This document shows positions 7,270 through 12,573 of a stretch of 12,573 nt of DNA, piece after piece. The translations under genes were made by a program, and so were the position numbers. The notes beneath the pieces were generated by a model, which saw only the letters and a list, made by a program, of their open reading frames with translations, ran no database searches and had not been told where the DNA came from. The stretch comes from Chitinophagaceae bacterium (GTDB lineage Bacteria; Bacteroidota; Bacteroidia; Chitinophagales; Chitinophagaceae): NCBI GenBank assembly GCA_017882205.1, contig JADGPY010000017.1, positions 1-12,573 on the forward strand, read 5' to 3'. How positions within the stretch are numbered: the stretch's first letter is position 1; every line of letters starts with the position of its first letter.

Positions 7270-7350
7270 TTATTTGTGTCATAATTAAATTTTCAAAATT
7301 AGCTACTACCAGATAGCCTCTATGAAGTCATTATCCATCTTTTAATTGAA

Positions 7351-8856
7351 TCAATGGTATCCGGGATTCTGCACCAAATTTGGATTGATATCGATCTCGC
7401 TTTGTGGGAAGGGCCACAAATAATCTCTGGAAGGGTCAAATGCTCGGCGAACACCTCCAGCATCAACAATTGTAGGAAGATAAGTTTCAGCTGTTTTCCA
7501 GCGTTTGATATCATCATATCTGAGTCCTTCCATGCCCAGTTCAACCCTTCTCTCGTGCATGATGCGTGTTCTCATTTGGTCTTTTGTCAATCCGGCCGGG
7601 ATGGGCGGCATATTAATTCCAGGTCTTGCACGAACGGCATTGATGGCATTGTATATAGAAACATCAGGGCCACTCACTTCATTTTTAGCCTCAGCATACA
7701 TCAATAAAACATCAGCATATCTAAGTAATATCCAGTCCTGTTCACTTTTGGTGGAGTAATCTACTGGCACAGCATCCATATTAATACCTTTCATATCTTC
7801 CCAACCTGTTACTGAATTATTAGTATAATTGAAGTATACAACGTTTCCTGCAGAGTTGATACCCGGTTCGTTAAAATTCCTGACGGTATACATCAGTCGC
7901 GGGTCGCGATTCTTTTTCCAATTAGTTGAATCATATAAAGGCGAAGAACTAATTGGCTGACCATCGGTACATTCAAAATCGTCCACAAACTGTTGATTTG
8001 GATTCATAGTTCCAAACCATGCTAATTGAATATCCTGTTCTGAATAACTGTCGGGATTGAGGTATCTGACCGAGAAAATGATCTCCGGGTTATTGTCCTG
8101 CCCCACGGCTAAAAACAAGTTCTTGTAGTCGTTGTAGAGGCTGAAGTTACCATCCTGAATAACCTGATTAGCTGCATCAGCTGCTCCCTGCCATTGCTGA
8201 TTAAAGAGCAATACTTTGGCTTTAAGGGCCAACGCGGAACCTTTCACCGCATGTCCGGAATAAGCAGTATTGGGGAGGTTCCCAATGGCAAAATCCAAAT
8301 CGCTGAGGACTTGTGCAACAACCTCTTCTTTTGTGCTTTGCTTAACTTTTGCCTCGTCGATAGTGACCTGCTTGGTATAAAGCGGCACACCACCATAATC
8401 ATTTGTAAGTGTAAAATAGAACAATGCCCGTAAAAATCGAACCTCTCCTTTGTATTGATTCTTTATACCCTCGCTTATAGATGATACTCTGTCGATATTA
8501 TCCAGGAAAAAATTACATGAACTAATACCCATATAACAGTTGTCATAGTCATCGGCTATATCACTAGTTGTTGGGTCGACCTGTCCTCGTGCGACTACGG
8601 AGTAAGAACCATCCGCATCACCTCCATACATATCCTTTCTAGTTTGCCAGAAGTTAAAAGATAAGCCTTGCGTAAGTCGTGCATAAACACCGGCCAATGC
8701 CAAGTCGGCATCGGACTGCGTTTGCCAAAATACAGGGCTGGAGACTTGGTCCAGCGGGTTTTTATCCAAAAAATTTTTGTTACAAGACACAAAATTTAAT
8801 ATGAGAATTCCGATAATGGAACTTTTAATAATGCTTTTTTTAATATATTTTTTCAT
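7351..8856 (-). CDS. susD-like: SusD/RagB-family outer-membrane nutrient-binding lipoprotein
   Basis: This 501-residue protein has a lysine-rich n-region, a hydrophobic stretch, and a lipobox ending FVSC, giving lipidated C25 after cleavage. The mature start NKNFLDKNPLDQVS is typical of SusD proteins. SusD-family landmarks follow: FLRALFYFTLTNDYGGVPL, then SALALKAKVLLFNQQW of the TPR-like helices, and ILLRYADVLLMYAEAKNE. Further on are INAVRARPGI and HERRVELGMEGLRYDDIKRW. The end (YLWPFPQSEIDINPNLVQNPGY) is the usual SusD terminus, so the gene is complete. It sits on the cell surface as a lid over its SusC partner and binds the ligand before import. It starts 15 bp after susC ends and is surely co-transcribed. 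No sugar-degrading enzyme follows it in the window, so the ligand, glycan or not, is unknown. Confidence 0.95.
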   Translation of the reverse strand: MKKYIKKSIIKSSIIGILILNFVSCNKNFLDKNPLDQVSSPVFWQTQSDADLALAGVYARLTQGLSFNFWQTRKDMYGGDADGSYSVVARGQVDPTTSDIADDYDNCYMGISSCNFFLDNIDRVSSISEGIKNQYKGEVRFLRALFYFTLTNDYGGVPLYTKQVTIDEAKVKQSTKEEVVAQVLSDLDFAIGNLPNTAYSGHAVKGSALALKAKVLLFNQQWQGAADAANQVIQDGNFSLYNDYKNLFLAVGQDNNPEIIFSVRYLNPDSYSEQDIQLAWFGTMNPNQQFVDDFECTDGQPISSSPLYDSTNWKKNRDPRLMYTVRNFNEPGINSAGNVVYFNYTNNSVTGWEDMKGINMDAVPVDYSTKSEQDWILLRYADVLLMYAEAKNEVSGPDVSIYNAINAVRARPGINMPPIPAGLTKDQMRTRIMHERRVELGMEGLRYDDIKRWKTAETYLPTIVDAGGVRRAFDPSRDYLWPFPQSEIDINPNLVQNPGYH

Positions 8857-8871
8857 TGTATAATTTATTAA

Positions 8872-11800
8872 TTAAAATTTGACATTAATTCCAAAAGTAT
8901 AAATCCTTAATTGCGGATAGGTGGAGGTTCGGCCATTAGCATAGTCTTTGTTTGCTGCAAGGACTCTTTCAGGATCGCCTTCGGGGTACTTAGTGAAAGT
9001 TAAGAGGTTATCCCCCGATACGTAAATACGGATGTCTTTAGATCCGATTTTCCTGGAAAAGCTTTTGGGAATATTATACCCAATGGCCAGGTTTTTCAAC
9101 CGCATATAAGATGCATCTAGCAAAAAGTAAGTGGAATTAGTACCAGTTACAGGCAGATAGCCACCCGCAAACATGGCCGGATACTTATTGGTGTGATTAG
9201 TTGGGGTCCACATATTTTTGACAAAATCCAATGTAGGAGGACCACCTTGTACATATGGCATTAAGCCCCATGCCCCCTGGACAAAAAACTTTTGTCCTTG
9301 AACACCTTGAAAGAAGGCAGTAAGGTCGAAGTTTTTCCAGGAAAGATTGAGACTACCTCCATAGTAGAACTTAGCGTAAGCACCGTTAACAACGACACGA
9401 TCTTTGGCATCAATAATTCCGTCACCATTCTGATCCTTGAATTTCAGGTCACCCGGTTTCGGATTAAATGATTGTTTTGGACTCTTGTCAATTTCTGCCT
9501 GGTCTTGAAAGATCCCTATCCATTGGATCATATAGTAGGACCCAAAGGGGAGGCCCTCCTGAATAGTGCTGTGGTTATCGTAAGAAGGAGCTAAAACCTT
9601 AAGCACCTCATTTTTAGAACTAGATAAGTTAAAGCTGACATTGTATCTGAAATCGCCGATTTGTTGGCCGTGCCCCAGTTCAAACTCCCATCCTGTGTTT
9701 TTCATTTTTCCGTAGTTGACTGTCGGAGCAGATAGTCCTACGCTGGCAGGTACCGGTATTTGATAAAGAATGTTGTCAGTCACTTTGTTATACCAGTCGA
9801 ACGTAGCAGTGAACAATCCATTTTTCACGTTGACATCCATACCAAAGTCCGTCATGGTGGTTACTTCCCATTTCAATGACTTATCTACCAAACTAGTCAT
9901 CTGTACCCCCGGATTAAGATCACTAAACGGATATGCGGCGTTGTCCGTGGTCAACATCTCCTGATAAGGATATAATCCCACGTTCTGGTTACCCAGTTGT
10001 CCCCATGAGCCCCTCAATTTCAGGTTGTCCAGCCAACTGTATTTTTTTAAAAATGATTCTTCTGAAAGCCTCCACGCTGCCGATAAGGATGGGAAGAATC
10101 CCCAACGGTTACTCGGAGAAATTCTGGAAGTTCCGTCGTAACGGCTATTGGCTTCAAACAGGTACTTACCTTTGTAATTATAGGCAAGACGACCGAAAAA
10201 CGACCGGATGGCCCATTCATTGGCAGTGCCCTGAGTTACTTGTCCATTATCGGAACCTGCATTAAGCTCCTGGATGTTAGCTGTAGGGAAATCAGATTTT
10301 TGTCCGTATAACATCCTGTAAAAATTGGACTCCTGATTGTAACCGGCCAATACATTTACTTCGTGAACCCCGTCGAAAATCTTATGATAATTTAATGTTG
10401 AATAAAGGGTTGTCAACAGGTTTTGGTCGAATTGGTCTCGGACCCCAAGATGATATGTTCCGTTGTTAGTGGCATAAGAACCATCCTGGAAAAAGTAGTT
10501 GGAAACATGATTTTCATGTAATTTGAAAAAGTTGTTATCATAAGTGACACCCCCTTTGGTTAACCAGCTCAAATTATTTCCAAGTTTTACATCTGCATAA
10601 AACTGTGTAGCCACATTGTAGCGGTTTTCTGTTATTGATCCGCTTGCGTCTTCTGCTAAGGAATTTCTTACCGTCCATTCACCAATCGACCTGCTATATC
10701 TTGCTACGTATCCGGTAGTTCCGTCTGGTAAAGTCATGGTAGGGGTATAGTTAGGTCCTGCTCCGTATATTGCGAGAATAGTCTCTCCGTCATCTACATC
10801 GAAGTTGTTTCTCTTAATATCTTTTTTTATCATCTCAACTTTACCACCCACAGTGATCCAGTCATTCACTTTCGTATCTACAGAAAGAAGTGCATTATAT
10901 TTTTTAAAATCAAAAATACTTACAACTCCGCCCTGATCCAAATAGCCAAGAGACAGATTAAAAGTTGTTTTATCATTTCCGCCGTTAATATTTATGTGAT
11001 GATTCTGAACAGTAGCTGTGTGGAAGAGATTTTTAATCCAGTTATAATTGGGGAATTTAACCGGGTCGGTTGAGTTTCTGAATGAATCAATATCCGCTTG
11101 AGTAAACCAAGGAAGTTCACCATTTCTAATCCTTCCCTGATTCCAGTACGTCATATAATCAGCGGAATTGTATAACAGTTTAGGTAATTTGGTTGCTTGC
11201 TGAATCTGAACATTACCACTATATTCAATAGTAACTGGCTGTGCTTTACCTTTCTTTGTAGTAACAAGAATGACCCCATTTGCTGCACGAGCCCCATAAA
11301 TGGCACTGGAGGCCGCATCTTTCAGTACAGAAACTGATTCGACATCATTAGGGTCTAAATTGGACAAGTCACCCGTAATTCCATCAATCAGTACCAATGG
11401 ATTGCTTCCTGCATCACTAAAAGTACCCGTTCCACGGATACGCATCAAGTTAGCCTCATTTCCGGGCTTTCCGTAAGCCTGTGTCACCTGAAGACCAGGA
11501 ATCTTTCCCTGCAATAAGTTCTCAACATTGGTTACCGGACGTTTAGTGAGCTCCTTAGCCCCTATAGTGGATACGGATCCAGTCAAATTAACTTTTTTCT
11601 GCGTACCATAACCAATGACCACAACTTCATCCAACCCTGTTACTCTTTCCTGTAAGGCAACGTTAATTAGTGTTTGATTGTTTACAGGAATTTCCTTTTT
11701 CCCATAAGTTATGGAACTGAAGATCAAAACGGCATTTCCGGGAGCATTAATGGAATAGTTTCCATCATTATTACTGATAACGCCCTTTGAAGCCCCTTTA

Positions 11801-11958
11801 ACAATGACCGTTACACCTGATAAGGGTGAATTATCCAATTCGGAGGTTATCTTCCCCGAAATCGTATTTTGCGCATAAGCACAAACGCATGTTAATAAAA
11901 GGAGGCAACAAGTGTGTATGCCTTTCCTCATAGAATCGATAAAGAAGTGATGAAGCAT
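8872..11958 (-). CDS. susC-like: SusC/RagA-family TonB-dependent outer-membrane transporter
   Basis: This 1028-residue TonB-dependent transporter imports a ligand captured by SusD. A signal peptide (MRKGIHTCCLLLLT from residue 10, cleavage near AYA-Q at 29-30) leads to a CarboxypepD_reg-like domain at about 31-105, with ISGKITSE and DGNYSI. The TonB-box-like and early plug segment is DEVVVIGYGTQKK at 110-122. The plug follows, with NLLQGKIPGLQV, NPLVLIDGI at 186-194, and SAIYGARAANGVILVTTKKG. The 22-strand barrel fills the rest and ends in the aromatic FGINVKF. A DQNGDGIID motif near the C-terminus is common in the family. There is no STN domain before the CarboxypepD_reg-like domain, so direct signalling to an anti-sigma factor is not expected; the adjacent AraC protein is the likely control. 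The ATG at 11958 has an A-rich leader; the ATG at 11931 gives a cleaner signal peptide. Confidence 0.95.
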   Translation of the reverse strand: MLHHFFIDSMRKGIHTCCLLLLTCVCAYAQNTISGKITSELDNSPLSGVTVIVKGASKGVISNNDGNYSINAPGNAVLIFSSITYGKKEIPVNNQTLINVALQERVTGLDEVVVIGYGTQKKVNLTGSVSTIGAKELTKRPVTNVENLLQGKIPGLQVTQAYGKPGNEANLMRIRGTGTFSDAGSNPLVLIDGITGDLSNLDPNDVESVSVLKDAASSAIYGARAANGVILVTTKKGKAQPVTIEYSGNVQIQQATKLPKLLYNSADYMTYWNQGRIRNGELPWFTQADIDSFRNSTDPVKFPNYNWIKNLFHTATVQNHHININGGNDKTTFNLSLGYLDQGGVVSIFDFKKYNALLSVDTKVNDWITVGGKVEMIKKDIKRNNFDVDDGETILAIYGAGPNYTPTMTLPDGTTGYVARYSRSIGEWTVRNSLAEDASGSITENRYNVATQFYADVKLGNNLSWLTKGGVTYDNNFFKLHENHVSNYFFQDGSYATNNGTYHLGVRDQFDQNLLTTLYSTLNYHKIFDGVHEVNVLAGYNQESNFYRMLYGQKSDFPTANIQELNAGSDNGQVTQGTANEWAIRSFFGRLAYNYKGKYLFEANSRYDGTSRISPSNRWGFFPSLSAAWRLSEESFLKKYSWLDNLKLRGSWGQLGNQNVGLYPYQEMLTTDNAAYPFSDLNPGVQMTSLVDKSLKWEVTTMTDFGMDVNVKNGLFTATFDWYNKVTDNILYQIPVPASVGLSAPTVNYGKMKNTGWEFELGHGQQIGDFRYNVSFNLSSSKNEVLKVLAPSYDNHSTIQEGLPFGSYYMIQWIGIFQDQAEIDKSPKQSFNPKPGDLKFKDQNGDGIIDAKDRVVVNGAYAKFYYGGSLNLSWKNFDLTAFFQGVQGQKFFVQGAWGLMPYVQGGPPTLDFVKNMWTPTNHTNKYPAMFAGGYLPVTGTNSTYFLLDASYMRLKNLAIGYNIPKSFSRKIGSKDIRIYVSGDNLLTFTKYPEGDPERVLAANKDYANGRTSTYPQLRIYTFGINVKF

Positions 11959-12023
11959 AGTTATTATTTTTAAAGCATGATAGTGAATGGTCTGCGAAGA
12001 AAGAAGCTTTTATTAAAGCAAGA

Positions 12024-12031
12024 CAAACTTA
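12024..12031 (-). promoter_or_regulatory. Candidate Bacteroidota promoter of the susCD operon
   Basis: The minus strand reads TAAGTTTG here, matching the -7 consensus TAnnTTTG, about 65 bp upstream of the susC ATG at 11958. A TTTT at 12051-12054, after a 19-bp spacer, stands where TTTG is expected at -33, a three-of-four match. It is the only such element between the AraC gene and susC, which makes it the best promoter candidate for the uptake operon. The position is inferred from the consensus only. Confidence 0.42.
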
Positions 12032-12117
12032 TAACTGAATATACTTTTAGAAAATAGCTCAAACTATTAAAAAGATGGATTATACTACTACCTCCAATGC
12101 CCGTAAAGTATTTTGTA

Positions 12118-12573
12118 CTATACTCTTACTGTTAAGCGGTAGCTTCGGGGAGATTGACCCATGATCTTCGTAAAAATCCTGGTAAATAAATACTGATCAT
12201 CATAACCGACTAATGGTGCGATCTCTTTTATTCTTAAGTCTGTATTGTTGAGATAATCGCAGGCACACTGAATTTTTAAATGAATAAAATAATCTAAAGG
12301 GGAATAGCCTGTCTGTGATTTAAACTGGTTATAAAGGTGGGAGGGGGAAAAGGAGACGATTGCAGCAATTTCATTGATAGTTAGCTTTTCAGCAATTTTT
12401 TTCTTCATGAAATTGATTATTTTTTCTATCGGCGTATCTTTTCGCTTTTTATTTTTATCAATTTTCTGATGAACGAATAGCATCAAAACAATCCAAAGAT
12501 TCATGTTGGCAAATAAAAGGTTATTGATGGTATAACCCTCAGATAAAGTTTCAAACATGTCCTCATACAGATC
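12118..12573 (-). CDS. AraC-family transcriptional regulator, 5' part outside the window
   Basis: The frame is open through the right edge, so the ATG at 12558 is probably internal and the ligand-sensing N-terminal domain (often a cupin in this family) lies outside. The visible part begins with a helical linker (GYTINNLLFANMNLW) and a lysine-rich spacer. It then shows the two-helix-turn-helix DNA-binding domain: INEIAAIVSFSPSHLYNQFK is the first unit, with GYSPLDYF between, and IKEIAPLVGYDDQYLFTRIF the second, followed by the signature GQSPRSYR. It lies 159 bp upstream of susC on the same strand, so it probably activates the susCD promoter, and possibly the MaoC operon, in response to a small sugar or acid. 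The stop is TAG at 12118-12120. DNA-binding role is firm; target and inducer are inference. Confidence 0.9.
   Translation of the reverse strand, partial: DLYEDMFETLSEGYTINNLLFANMNLWIVLMLFVHQKIDKNKKRKDTPIEKIINFMKKKIAEKLTINEIAAIVSFSPSHLYNQFKSQTGYSPLDYFIHLKIQCACDYLNNTDLRIKEIAPLVGYDDQYLFTRIFTKIMGQSPRSYRLTVRV

Larger units (their letters stand above)
6902..7350. other. 450-bp AT-rich intergenic region between susD and the MaoC operon
   Basis: This is the only long gap inside the window. No tRNA, transposase or intact ORF could be supported. It holds a start-less open stretch at 7090-7269 and promoter-like TAnnTTTG matches on the minus strand at 7000-7007 and 7294-7301. There is an 8-bp palindrome TTGATCAA at 6975-6982 and a weak AT-only inverted repeat near 7292-7303. 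No GC-rich hairpin followed by a T run was found after the susD stop, so where the SusCD transcript ends is unclear. The MaoC operon may have its own promoter here or receive read-through. Confidence 0.6.

Noticed and set aside
7294..7301. TAATTTTG on the minus strand as a second promoter element
   Set aside because: It lies about 390 bp before the MaoC start with no -33 partner, in very AT-rich DNA where such matches arise by chance.
7288..7303. AT-only inverted repeat after susD as a terminator
   Set aside because: The stem has no GC pairs, a one-base loop and no following T run on the minus strand, so it would not be a convincing intrinsic terminator.
7320..7544. Small minus-strand ORF overlapping the 3' end of the SusD gene
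   Set aside because: It lies out of frame inside the conserved SusD C-terminus and has no recognisable features of its own.
9933..10265. Plus-strand ORF of 110 codons inside susC
   Set aside because: It is antisense to a conserved part of the SusC barrel and its composition is not protein-like.
1..12573. CRISPR arrays, insertion sequences, tRNA or rRNA genes, phage attachment sites
   Set aside because: Reading through both strands showed no regularly spaced repeats, no transposase-like protein, no cloverleaf-like segment and no long direct or inverted repeats.

Overview
The window looks like chromosomal DNA of a Bacteroidota species, most likely a soil or rhizosphere member of Chitinophagales or Sphingobacteriales. 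The grounds are a SusC/SusD pair with typical C-termini, AT-rich leaders with no Shine-Dalgarno sequence, a TAnnTTTG-type promoter element, and moderate to low GC content. The assignment comes from protein style, not from a marker gene. All nine genes that can be supported lie on the minus strand, so transcription runs from high to low coordinates. Two genes run off the window edges: the regulator at the right and the oxidoreductase at the left.

Right part (12573 to 7351): the C-terminal part of an AraC-family regulator, a 159-bp leader with a candidate promoter, a 1028-residue SusC-type TonB-dependent transporter, and 15 bp later its SusD-type surface lipoprotein. This is a nutrient-uptake module with a transcription factor beside it. 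No glycoside hydrolase, lyase or sulfatase lies in the window, so the imported ligand cannot be named from sequence.

Middle (7350 to 6902): about 450 bp of AT-rich DNA with no convincing gene. It holds a stop-free stretch of 60 codons without a start codon, and one promoter-like element before the next gene.

Left part (6901 to 1): seven tightly packed genes, in transcription order. They are a MaoC-like hydratase, a family-1 substrate-binding-protein homologue without signal peptide, two related class III (CaiB/BaiF) CoA-transferases, a COG3618 metal-dependent lactonase, a RhaT-type sugar/proton symporter, and a Gfo/Idh/MocA oxidoreductase. Three junctions are 4-bp ATGA overlaps and the others are 9 to 49 bp, so this is almost certainly one operon.

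Working model (inference): SusC/D bring a ligand across the outer membrane. A RhaT-type symporter takes a small deoxy-sugar-like compound across the inner membrane. The oxidoreductase and lactonase oxidise it and open its lactone to an acid. A CoA-transferase could then activate an acid as a thioester and the MaoC protein could hydrate or dehydrate it. Joining lactonase-type sugar chemistry to CoA-thioester chemistry, with an apparently cytoplasmic substrate-binding-protein homologue between the CoA enzymes and no ABC permease or ATPase, is the most unusual part and the best candidate for an undescribed system.
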